A stretch of DNA of 64,000 bases from Zygnema cylindricum. Its lineage: Eukaryota; Streptophyta; Zygnematophyceae; Zygnematales; Zygnemataceae. Below, piece after piece: positions 33,975 through 44,579 of the stretch. Each line of letters opens with the position of its first letter. Within the stretch, counting starts at the first letter, position 1. Both the position numbers and the translations under genes were made by a program. The DNA is taken from NCBI GenBank assembly GCA_037447655.1, contig JBBHKE010001086.1, positions 1 to 64,000 on the forward strand. The letters are read 5' to 3'. The notes under the pieces are model-generated. The model had not been told where the DNA came from. It did not search any database and saw only the letters and a program-made list of their open reading frames with translations.

Positions 33975-34511
33975 CACCGCGCATCGTTATTAGTGTCAAC
34001 GACACTAATTTGGGTTCTTAAAATTTTGATTTTTTTCCTCAAATAGGATACATGATTTTAATTTTTCCTTGACGTTAATTAAGGTACCATACAAAATAGC
34101 GTAAAGGACGAATTACAATAATATCTAAATAGTGTGGTGTACGGTCGATGTCAGACCGTACATAGATGTACCTTTTCAAGTGAAAATTTTACAAAATATG
34201 AGTTAAATCAGACGCGCATGCATAGGATCGTGCACTAAAAAAACGGGATTGTTCTAACACGTAAATTAGTCTTACATGTACGGTTTTTTAAATTTCACGA
34301 CGGCGTACGATTTCTAAAATATTGTACGGATACATATATTAATGTATATATCCGTACGACGAATATTCCATTTTTGCTGTTCCCAAATTAGCATAAACGC
34401 CTAAATTAGAATACACCTTTTTTAAAAAAAAAAAAATTCTTAATTAGCGTCAATGACGGTATATTTACTTCCACACTATTTAAACTTTGACACTAAAAAC
34501 GATGCGCGGTG
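33975..34511. mobile_element. Tc1/mariner-like MITE, long form (537 bp)
   Basis: Left end CACCGCGCATCGTTATTAG and right end ACGATGCGCGGTG, flanked by TA on both sides. The interior shares the block TAGTGTGGTGTACGG...TGTCAGACCGTAC...TGTACCTTTTCAAGTGA with the MITE at 49158-49629, so these two are the long subtype. A truncated copy of the left half is at 28061-28270. Confidence 0.8.
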
Positions 34512-34960
34512 TAGTTTTCTTTGTTTTTCTCGGTAAGAATGTTAAAATGTTTCCTTCCCGGGATCGTACGGTCTGACAGCGTCAAACTTTTGGTGCCCGC
34601 GACCGACATTTGTTTTGGACGTTGTACATCCGTACATGTGCTAAGATTTGTCGGTTTCTTCCCAAACAGTTTGACAGATATTTTAAATCTTTCAGATCTT
34701 TCAGAAATTTTGCTCTTACAGTGTACGGTCAACCAGAATATTCATTCACATCGACATGCGATACGATTTACTTCCGTGTACGGAAACCGCAATCACCGAC
34801 AATTTTTTTACTCTTCTGCATAACAATTGACACGTCAGCCTATCCGATACTGTGCACCTTCGCAGCAAATAGTCGCCGATTCGTTTTTGGATTCTGACAG
34901 AGAGAACCATTCGCCGCGTCGCAGACATCGAATTCCGGCCGGTCCACAATTTCTATATAT

Positions 34961-35957
34961 AAATATCTTCGTACGAATCACATAAATCGTACTGTCACAT
35001 AAATCACACTATCAAGTCACTTTTAGAAGTACAGTACGGAAAGTACCGGGAAGTTTCGTTTTACCAATTCGCGCTTGTAGCCTTCCTGGCGACTCTCTCT
35101 TTTTGACGCCTTCTCGTTTGGAGGAAAACTTTCTCTCCACCTTTTTTCGTTTTTTTTTTTTTTTTTTTCGTTTTTCTTCGTTTTTTCTCGTTTTTTTGAC
35201 TCTTCCCTTTCATTTCTTCATTTTGTCGCTAGTGGAGCATTTTTTCTTTTGTTTCGAATCGTGTTCCAAAGTGGTTGGTGCGTTGACAGCTAAAGTCAAA
35301 GGTCGCAGGTTCGAGCCCTGACCGGCTCAATTTTCCCCAGTGTGGGACATGCCGAATCCCGGATTTCACAGAAATCTAACAGATAATACTGAATTCATAA
35401 ACTAAACAGGAAAGGAGTGGCCATGGATGTGTTGTTTTAGTGCGACTCTGGGCAATGATTCCGATTCCATACTATACTGATTTCAGCTTCACGCGAAACC
35501 GAAGCGTATCCACTTTGATCCGCGATATTTAAAGGTAAACTGTTTTGGGTGGGTATGTGTGTCACGGCCTCTACAGGTGTATTATTGTAGATGCATTATT
35601 GCAGGTTGTCAGATTAGGCACGTGGCACTTTGTCATTGGACTGCCACTTAGATTATTTGTTTGCTCTTAGGCTTAAGTAGCTCGTTTTTGCAAACTTAGA
35701 TTTATCATTCACAAAGGCAAGGAAAACGACAAGGCTTAATTGATAAGGACAAATCGTCCAGGCTTACATCTTTTGTTTTTAATCCTATTTTACAATGGAT
35801 TCTTAAAAGCCTTTCATATATTGTTTTACATGTGAATGCCTATTCCTCTCTCACTCTCCTATCTTGTTTAATTTTTTGCACTTCGTGACGAACTTAAATT
35901 TGGACTTGAGTTTCCTCTGCTGGTCTGCACATTCGTGGTCCCAAGTTACTTCTCGGT
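34961..35957. other. No protein gene seen; T-rich DNA and a tRNA-like segment
   Basis: There is a T-rich stretch (35140-35215). A tRNA-like segment at 35263-35330 is listed separately. The remaining sequence (35330-35950) shows nothing I can name. Confidence 0.5.
35263..35330 (+). other. tRNA-like segment (SINE head or tRNA pseudogene)
   Basis: GTGGTTGGTGCGTTGAC gives a D-arm/A-box. TTGAC-AGCTAAA-GTCAA is a perfect 5-bp stem with a 7-base loop, and CAGGTTCGAGCCCTG is a T-arm with a B-box. Position 33 is G instead of the universal T, and the acceptor ends do not pair, so it is not a working tRNA. It could be the head of a tRNA-derived SINE. Confidence 0.6.
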
Positions 35958-36616
35958 TGTTGAATTTAGGCGATCTCGGACGATATTATTTACGGTTATC
36001 GGAGCGCCAATATTGTGTACGGAATCGGATCGCCGATATTGTACAGACGGCAGGATCGAATCGTATGGAATCGAGTGACGAATCCACGTCACACACTTTT
36101 TAGCGAAAATTCTGACGCATATTGGGAGCGGCCACCGACGGTTGAAATTACCTATTTTTGGCATATAGTCATTGGACCACACAGTTCACACATTGAGCAA
36201 CAAGATTGGAGTGCACATGTACAAATAGCAAGCATTCCACATAAGAGATTATCTCCCTCAGACATCACAGGATAGCAATTTGTTCAGACAATGTCGTTTA
36301 GCATTTTACTCAGGGAGACAAAGATCTCCAGTGATCATCACAGATCATAGATAACAGAGATTAGACATTGAGATCTTAGGAGGAGAAATCCAGCTTTATT
36401 AGATAGAGAAATGTCCAGTGCGACAATTGTAATTCCCACTTTTATAATCCTATTCAAAGTTGATTAAACCTGCCTCAATCTATTGTCTATATCTAATTCT
36501 ACTCCCATCTCTAAACCCTTTGTGAGCCACATATCGGCACTACTTTCTAGTGTATGTTCTAGGCTTATCTACTCTAGTCCTCGGCTAGGGGCTAAAGTGA
36601 GCACCTAAAACTAATA
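35958..36616 (+). repeat. Family E 5' LTR, copy E2
   Basis: It begins TGTTGAATTTAGGCGATC, parallel to the 3' LTR start TGTTGGATTTATGCGATC. It shares blocks such as CAGCTTTATTAGA, AAACCTGCCTC and the CTACTYTAG...GGCTA end, and finishes near CCTAAAACTAATA just before the primer-binding site. Its first 100 bp resemble family R/GTAC-rich DNA. Confidence 0.65.
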
Positions 36617-36686
36617 GGTTATAAGCCCACTCTAAGTGGTTCCCCGTATGTCTTCAAGGTCCTTAGAGTAGAGGAGTCGAGGGTAG

Positions 36687-37811
36687 ATGAATCGGAGCAC
36701 TGAGTCGACCTGCGAAAGGAGTCTAATGATCGCATCACTTGACGAGGCGAAGGCGACTCCCACGAGTGCTGCATCAGTAGCAAAACAAACAGAGGATAAG
36801 AAAGTGTTTGTGAGAGATCTAGGCATAGAGACAGGACACATTATATCCTGCCCGACAAAGCCTACGAGGGACCAGGTCACACAGGCGACCAGGTCACAAG
36901 AGACAGTAAGAAGGGGGCATGCAAGGATGACCGAGAAGGAAAGGAGCATGGGAGATGTCAAAAATTGGAGCTTCCCAAACTCAAATCCACAAGCGTCAAA
37001 CAGATTCAAGAAGTTGTTTTTCTCAAGAATCAAACATGCTAAAAACTCACCTATCATCTCCTATGGGGCTAGAACGCCCATCACACAATTAACCGCCCAC
37101 ATCCTTCGCACATTCCCAGCAACTCAGTCTGCGACCACACCTACCATGTTGGTTCAGAAGGATCTGACACCGTGGAGGAACGTGGCAGCCAAGCAGTCGG
37201 AGGTCAAGACCGACAGCATCGAGTCACACCGAGATGTGGACTCCAACAGCTTTCTGTCTGCAAGAGCAAGCAGAAAAAGAGAAACAGGAGAAACAGACAG
37301 GGTCAGAAATTATACTAACATTTGCAGACCTTGTGAAACTCCTATGAAGGAGAAAGGACGCCTCGGTCACATCAACGAGCGTCACTTTACAACACAGAAA
37401 GAGCATACCACAGATCCAAAATCAGCGACAAACGAGGGCACAGGCATCGCAAGACTCAACGTAAGCAAAATGGCGCTTGTCAGCGACATAGGCGGAGAGG
37501 CTTACCAATGGAGACGCGCAGATCGCAGCCTAGAAGTTGCAGAAGGAGATGGCTCGAATCGGGTTGGATGGGTGCAGATGAGGAAACTGCAATCAGACAA
37601 TGACAAGGACCTCAGCATCACCAACAACAGGTTGATCTCAGCAAGGGATCAGCAAGAAAACAAATCCAAAATATTAACGCTCATAGGAGATCACCAGGGA
37701 TCAATGCTCACTAAAAGAAGCAATGAGCAATGCAACATTAGGAGGGAAAGCAATGGGAGGAGACAGAACTTACACGAGAAGGTCAATCACCAAGTGACAG
37801 GCAAGATGTAG
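36687..37811 (+). pseudogene. Family E ORF, N-terminal part, copy E2
   Basis: The frame starts with MNRSTESTCERSLMIASLDE, about 57 bp after the primer-binding site, where gag would normally begin. It matches E1 from 36800 onward (KVFVRDLGIETGHIISCPTK). It stops at TAG 37809-37811, where E1 has CAG (Gln). No known GAG or zinc-knuckle motif. Of five differences I compared in one stretch, four change the residue, which gives no sign of purifying selection between these two copies. Confidence 0.55.
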
Positions 37812-40781
37812 CGGCTCCATCCAAGAAAGGAGCGCCACTCTCCTCCATTTCCAGTTCCATTTCCACCAGATTCCCGCGGGGAATCAAGAACATCAATCAG
37901 ATCAGATTGTATAGAACTGCCACACCGACAAAAAGCGAGCCAAGTTAGTGAAAACCCAAGTAAGTCAAATAGGGGACATATCACGAACAAAAACATGGCA
38001 ATCAACAGTAAACTAGAAACAAGTCAAACGGGCAGAAAACTAGAGAATCTGAGATCAAAAGAGGAACTTGAACATAGTCATAGAGCTCACAAAATGATCG
38101 GAAAAGGAATCTGGACAAAACAAAACACAATAGATTAGGGGACTGAAAACTGCTTAGAGATGCTAATCTTTAGAGGCCTTAATTCTCACCAGATAGGGAA
38201 GATCGAAAGAGTGGAGAAAGAAATGTCCAAAGCTAGAACAGAGGTAGCCACAGCGCTACAGTTATCAGCGACATGAGGAGTGACCTCCGTCATGGTCACC
38301 AAGGCAGAAAATCCAAACTTAGGAAGAATCTACAACATGAGAGCAAATCCATTAGAACCCATATAGCTAAGAATGACAACGGGGAGAAAACTGACAGTGT
38401 GAAAAAGGAGGTAAAATTTTACCATGGGCACAGAGGGCATGAGGCAACACACTACGTAAAAGTCAGAAAAATGCTAGTTTGCAGAGACATAGAGAGCAGT
38501 GGGAGAACAATCAAAGGAGTAGAGTTCTTACCAGATTTGCCGCAAGTAGCCATAGGTGCAAGCCAAGAGAGTTTGATGTCGCCCAAACTGAAATTAAAGG
38601 AAGCCTCTACAGCTCCAAGTCTCCGTAGAACCACATGTCAAATAGCTGAGGGAGAAGGGGGAAAATGCTCGCACAAAGACAAGGACAAGAATCCTGTAGC
38701 AAAAGAGAGTTATATGCCAGAGTCGACATCGTTATGTGGCTTACGAGACTCTTTTTCACACAACCAGAAAGCTACAAGTCAAAAAGTAATCAGTTGCAAG
38801 GAAGTCAAACAAAGCAAAAACTTTGATAGAGGCGATGCAGGTAGAACGACAACTCAAGGAGGGATGAATGGGAACTTACCATTCGGCCATAGGAAGTGTC
38901 AAAGAACAGGGAATCAGCAGAGAGCTAATTCCGCCACCGCCCGCTCACATAGAGGAGCTCCACCAATAGAAGGAACTCCTAGTGGAACGACTCAAGAAAG
39001 ATCTGCAGCAAAGAGTGCAACAGAGAAAGGGATACAGGGACAGGGACAGTCAAGGATTAGAAGGCAATCAAGGGAAGCTGCCATGAATCACGGAATAGGA
39101 AAGGGAAACTCAGATTTTCTAACCAATGATGGCTGGCAAAACCTAAAGATTTCTCTAGACAGCTCATCACAAGTGCAGGTCATGCAGAAAAGGAGTCGAA
39201 TCACGGTGGAAGGAAAACAGACTTACCGAGCGATATTCGGGAGTACAAGGAAAGTGGGAGAATATTCAAGAGAAGCCACCACGAATAACCCCAGACCGCC
39301 AAGAAAATTCTCCGTGCCTGGACATGAAATCAAACAATCAGTTGAGAGGACAAAAGGAAAAGGAGAAATTAGGCGGAATAGAAAGTCAGAGAAAAATGCA
39401 TTGACAAGCTTGGAATGCAAAAAAAATCGGAAAAGGGAGCATCAAAAAAGGTTTGAGAGAAACTTACATGATTCTAGGGAAACCAATGATCCAAGACTGT
39501 CTCCACTCAGAGGAACATGGAGATCACAGATGTCCAAAAGATTATATCTCCGGAAGGGAAATTTCTGCAAATGGCAACGGAAAGCGTTTTGGAGAACAAG
39601 GTAAAAATCAGAACACAGTTGTCACACTTTAAGACCAAAGAGAAGCAGAAAATAAATGGACAGATGAAGGAGAGTTTTTTAGTGAAAACACAGAAAAAAT
39701 GACAGTTCATCAGAAATCGCAGTAAGAAAGGGAGCACATCATTGCTCGCCTAAACTGAAAATAGAAAAAGAGGAGTTCAGACACACAGAGGAGAACATTC
39801 GGAAGAGAGGAGTGTCCAGATGTGTCTCACCTCAAGATGCAGAGCAAACTGTCGCAAGACACCTCAAGTCACCATCAACGGAAGCCTCCAATGCACAGAT
39901 TGCAGCGGAAGCCGTGGTGAGCAAGAAAAGAAAGAAGCTCCGAGAGTTAAAAGGAGGCTCCATTGTCACATTTCTACAGGGGAAAGCAACGCAGACCTCT
40001 GTCAGTGAAGGGAAGTGCACGGACAAAAGGCCAAGTATGCATAACTGCAGAAGTCTACGGAAGACTAGAGAACAGATGACAGGTGAAAGGGAATGAACTA
40101 CTAACCCTAATCTGAACGTGCAGAGTGATATCGAACTTAAACGTCCCACTACATATAGCGGAGACAAGGGTTCAAGGAGGTACAGTGCAGGTACAACTTC
40201 GAGGGAGCGACGAAGGCGCAAAACGAAATCGCAGTCACACATTGGAAATTCACGAAATCACATCTTCGCCACAAAAACAGATATCGGACTGCCACAAACG
40301 GAGATGGCATCCAAACGACTTAACCAAAGTTTTACGACGACTTTGAAGGATCCGATTGGTTCACAAATGTGTAACGAAATCAACGGACGAAAACATGTGA
40401 CAGACGCGCAAATGAAGGACTGCAGAAAATGTACGATCAGGATTTTTGACATTTCAGTTGATCCAGGTACACGTCCGTTCGCATTCAGAAGAGGCGCCAG
40501 CAACGCAAACAACTTTAGCGCCAGACGCGCAGACATTGGCTACAATTGTACGGCCAGGATTAGCGGGACCACCCTTGGTCCACACAGGTTGAAATTTCAA
40601 GACCGCTTGAAATTGTCAGACATCATTAAGCTGGCCGATTCCGGATCGAGCCACTTGTACGGAGAAGAACAAAAATATTCTTTCAAGAATCGAGTGTACC
40701 TTTGCGAGAGTACAACTACAACAAGTCAAATCGAGGACGACGAGATCAGCCGACAAGTATCGCCACAACATCGAGTGGGAG
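37812..40781 (+). pseudogene. Family E ORF, remainder, copy E2 (broken)
   Basis: The homologous frame continues after 37811, with a stop near 38137 and a one-base deletion near 38240. It is then open 38273-39604 and, after further frameshifts, 40118-40888. Residue composition and order follow E1. The stretch 37769-38185 is nearly identical to 28271-28687. Confidence 0.6.
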
Positions 40782-41390
40782 TGTTGGATTTATGCGATCT
40801 TGGGCGATACAATTCGATACATTTAGGTACGGACGAACCTACCCGATTTATTTATGTGACGTCACGGACTCACACGTGCGGAATCTGACGGACGATTCTA
40901 TGACAAAAAGTACAGAAAACAGGACAAAAGAAAAACGGCCGTTTGTGGCTGAACAGTGACACGTGGCATCATGTGATAAGACCACCCAAATAGACATTTC
41001 ACAGCATAGTGAACACACAAAGATATAAAATGCATTCAGGCATTAGAGACAATTATCTCACACAGACATTACAATTCATAAAATTCATGGAATTCGGACA
41101 TGACATTATTTCTAAGTCTTTCTGTATATAGAGATAGATAGCATTAGAATTAGGAGGATAATTCAGCTTTATTAGAGTAGAAAGTTCAGGAAACACTTGT
41201 ACTTTGTTGTCCTATTTTATCAATCAAATCAAAGCTGCCTAAACCTGCCTCTCTAATCTACCTATCTATGCCTTCTCCCTTCTCTATTCTAACAACTGTG
41301 ATTCTCTAAGGCCCACCCTAGCGGTGTATGTTTGGGACGCGACTACTTTAGCCTGAGGCCACGGGCTACGGTGATTGTCCTAAATCAATA
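40782..41390 (+). repeat. Family E 3' LTR, copy E2
   Basis: It starts TGTTGG after GTGGGAG and ends CCTAAATCAATA. A TATAAAA box lies at 41024-41030. It is close to the E1 LTR (32668-33270). Confidence 0.8.
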
Positions 41391-42023
41391 GAAAGCGAAA
41401 TAGTTTGTGAGGTGAAAGTGAGATAGGGAGGGGAGAGAGAGGGACTTATGTAGAGGGAAAGGGAGGAAAAGTTTGTTGAAAAAGGTAATTTATTTTTCTT
41501 ACTTTTTAAGTAGTCGCGGAGTCTTAGAAAGCTATGGCTACCTAACAAAAAGTTAGGCAGAAAGATAGGCTCAAACAGATAGAAAACAGGACACTGTCAA
41601 AAGGGTTGATCTGGCTAGGATTTGATTATAGGTCTACGGAGGGTTGATCTGGCTAGGATATGATTCTAGGTCTACGGATGACTGTACTAGTTGTTATCCT
41701 TTGCCAATTGAAAAAAGAGCCGATACACATATATAGTGCGACAGCTATTTAATCTGTAATTTCTGGAAAATGTTGATTTAACAGATACCTACAAACTGCG
41801 GAATACACCGCGCGCGAAATGTTCCGCGCGCCGTTGAAAATCAACAGACGAAAATTGTTCGAATTACGGATTTGACGGTACGCGCAAGCGCTGAGAGGTT
41901 TTACGGGTTTTAAGCAATAAAAGATTTTGAGTTCATTCAGTGACCAAACTTTCTCTCTATGTCGAAGAGTTTTTCTCCTTTCCCAGACCATCGCAAGTAG
42001 TTGAGAAGTTCTCTCATATGTGA
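41391..42023. other. No gene seen; one 38-41 bp tandem duplication
   Basis: At about 41598-41680 GGTTGATCTGGCTAGGAT and ATTCTAGGTCTACGGA-type sequence is repeated twice in tandem. A GC-rich self-complementary patch (CCGCGCGCGAAATGTTCCGC, about 41808-41828) stands out in AT-rich DNA. Nothing else recognised. Confidence 0.5.
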
Positions 42024-42254
42024 CTATTTAATAGTGTTGTGTATCAGTAAAAATTTATCGCGATAACACCGATACCGATAGTTATCGGTTATCGAACGGT
42101 CAGAGGCCCCGATATATCGGTCCGAGACCAACAAATTCCATATCGGCGATAACTTTAAAAATATATAGTTCGCATACTATAGTACTTTATTATATACTGT
42201 ATTATACTATTTATATTATATAGCGTGGTATGCCACGTATAAGAATCTGTTCCG

Positions 42255-42353
42255 TAACTATTTAACTGGAAATTATTACGGACAGCGTAACTATTTAACT
42301 GGAAATTATTATGGACAGCGTAACTATTTAACTGGAAATTATTACGGACAGCG
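42255..42353. repeat. Three 33-bp tandem units inside the hAT element
   Basis: The unit is TAACTATTTAACTGGAAATT plus ATTACGGACAGCG, repeated three times with one substitution. Confidence 0.9.
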
Positions 42354-42725
42354 CAACACATAAAACGTAGACAAATTTAAAATAATACTTTATAGTTCTA
42401 AAACTATACTACCGAAACGAAAAAAATAAAATACATTGAAAATTTTGTGAATAAAAAAAAAATCGAAAAAAAGACGAACAGACATACAGACGAACATATC
42501 TGTCAGACTGCCGTCATTTACAGCCACCCCTACCATAACCAGGCAGCACTAATTTGAGGAAAAACTATTTTTTTATAAAATAGTAAAAAACTAAAATTAT
42601 ATATTTATTCATTCTAATGGATTATCAGGAAATTGTAGGAGGAGAGGAGGACAGGACACAGATTTTTGATGAGGAGGTAGAAGAGATTCAAAATGTCAAA
42701 GAATTAGAGAACTTACAAAAAAAAT

Positions 42726-42973
42726 CAGATTTGAATTGGGTGATTTTGGAATTTTAAAACATTGACAATGTGGTAATTGGATTTTGAGAAATCAGACATT
42801 GAAGATTTCTGGAGATTGATAATTGACAGATTAAGAATTTTATAATTTCAGATTTTGAATTGGGTGATTTTGGAATTTTAAAACATTGACAATGTGGTAA
42901 TTGGATATTGAGAAATCAGACATTGAAGATTTCTGGAGATTGATAATTGATAGATTAAGAATTTTATAATTTT
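42726..42973. repeat. Tandem duplication (123-125 bp units) inside the hAT element
   Basis: Two nearly identical units each start CAGATTT(T)GAATTGGG and end at TTTTATAATTT; a third copy begins at 42974 and stops after 16 bp. Confidence 0.9.
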
Positions 42974-43521
42974 CAGATTTTGAATTTTGAATAGCTCATA
43001 ATCGTTAATTTCAACTTATGTATTTATTTTGCCCGACCTTATTGCGGATCGTTTCTAAAATGGACTGAAAATGCATTAAAAAAAAAAAACCAATGTAGAC
43101 AAACAATTGAAGTGATATGAGGGAGTAACTAACTTGCAAAAAAAAAATAACAGTCAAAAGGACATTCTGGACGGGTATGGGAGGGTGTAAAACCAAGTAA
43201 AACCCCCTTAAATTAGAAATAATGAAGGAAATATCGCGATTTTTTACCGAAATCGGGGGGAAGGGGGTCCGCGGCCGTCCGCGGAATAACACGTACAGAT
43301 GAGTGTACTGGCCGTACATTCACCTGTACGGTCCGTACAGATATCGCCGATAGTTATCGATGTCGGTGTTATCGCCAATAATAACCGATAAATATTGGCT
43401 ATTTATCGGCGATAACACCGATAGCGATAGATCGTACCAATATATCGATTATCGGCTACCCGAAAAAAGGCCCATATCGGTTATCGGCAAATCCTTACCG
43501 ATATACAACACTACTATTTAA

Positions 43522-44579
43522 TGCCTGTATGTGGTTCCATTTTCTTCAGATCTGTTTCATCCTGACGAATTAGAAGTGTTCGAGAGCCTTAGTTCTTTTG
43601 TTCCCATGGACTCAGATGGTTTTCCATCGCCATTTTTAATAAAGTCAGCCATTGTTTTTTATTTTGAAGTGGGATAGTGGAAGCATAGTCCATCTTTCCA
43701 TTCTTAAAGTGCCGTCCTTTAATCATTCAGTAGGCATGGGCATGGGACAATACACTACGGCAACTTTTGGTGTAAGTCCCCCGAACGACTATTTGAGAAT
43801 CACATAAAAAATTGTCAAATTTGATTCTCTACATGTAGTAACAAAAGCAACTTACATTTTAATCCAACCCTTTTTTTTTGCACAAAACGATTTCATCGAC
43901 TCTTTTGCAATTGTAACAACCATACTATTTTTGTGAACCTCGCAGATGATTTTGGAAACAAAAAAGTGAGCGGAGGAGGAAAAGGAATGGAAAAGAAAAG
44001 AAAGAAAGCCTAACTTGCACATTACGTGTACAACATTTTACCCTTTTACATCAAAACATTACAGAAACAATTAAAACACAATTTATATACATGACTTTGA
44101 ACGCAAGTTACTTATTTCCAAGCATTACAACTTAATTAAAATGAACAACTTCTTTGTCAAATTGGAAATACACATTATTTTTCGGGCAAATCTTATACAG
44201 GCAACCGTACAAGAAATACAGTGGATTGTTGTTGAAAACTACGTCCGAGTACAAAACAGCTAAAAAAATGAAAAGAAACAACAGGAAAGAGTTTCAATAA
44301 TCTCCTCAAAAATATATATATATATATACAAAGAACACAACCTACGATTTCTGCAAAAAACATTCGCATAATGAAACCGTAACCATTGACTGAACTGAAA
44401 GTAAAAAAAGGGAATACTATCGATAACTGAAAATTCCCCACAACTGGAAACAAAAAACTACCGATTTCAAAAAACTCCAGAAATTTTACAAGTTGGGACA
44501 GTCAACAAAGAACAAAGAACAGAGGAAAGAAAGTAGGGAATAGAACTGAGAACTCGAACATAGAACCACTCTCAAGCAT
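43522..44579. other. 3' flank of SDHAF2; no other gene seen
   Basis: AT-rich DNA downstream of the SDHAF2 stop codon (minus strand). It contains a short TA repeat (44310-44328). No AATAAA-type signal could be assigned with confidence. Confidence 0.4.

Larger units (their letters stand above)
33271..34960 (+). repeat. Repeat family R, right copy, carrying two MITEs
   Basis: Family R blocks run from about 33271 to 33768, are interrupted by two MITEs (33769-33967 and 33975-34511), then continue TTTGTTTTTCTCGG, GTGCCCGCGACCGACATTT, ACATCGACATGCGATACG and CCTATCCGATACT to about 34960. Copies at about 20020 and 21680 are continuous across the MITE site and so act as empty-site controls. The first 914 bp are segment X. 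Confidence 0.7.
35958..41390 (+). mobile_element. LTR retrotransposon family E, copy E2 (two LTRs)
   Basis: It has a 5' LTR (35958-36616), a primer-binding site GGTTATAAGCCCAC (36617-36630, related to the tRNA-iMet anticodon-arm site), the E ORF start (36687), a polypurine tract GTGGGAG (40775-40781) and a 3' LTR (40782-41390). The two LTRs are clearly related end to end but only roughly 60-65% alike by eye, and no target duplication was found. Thus the element is old or is a recombinant of two subfamilies. No RT or integrase was seen, so it would be non-autonomous. Confidence 0.7.
42032..43513. mobile_element. hAT-type non-autonomous element, 1482 bp, perfect 8-bp TSD
   Basis: Ends TAGTGTTGTGTATC and GATATACAACACTA, flanked by CTATTTAA (42024-42031 and 43514-43521). 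Subterminal regions are packed with ATATCG/GATAACACCGAT words in both orientations. The interior has three 33-bp tandem units (42255-42353) and a duplicated unit of about 123-125 bp (42726-42848, 42849-42973). A 46-codon acidic ORF (42617-42757) could be a transposase remnant, but I do not recognise it. Confidence 0.88.

Noticed and set aside
27356-34184. Segment X as a pair of LTRs of one large element containing E1
   Set aside because: No TG...CA ends, no primer site or polypurine tract beside it, and its left copy is broken inside a MITE that continues in the right copy.
35263-35330. Amber-suppressor tRNA (anticodon CTA)
   Set aside because: G at position 33 and no acceptor stem; better explained as a tRNA-derived relic.
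36632-37057. 141-codon minus-strand ORF at the 5' end of E2, conserved in part in E1
   Set aside because: Conservation simply follows the shared DNA; no motif recognised and it runs antisense through the primer-site region. Kept only as a low-probability alternative.
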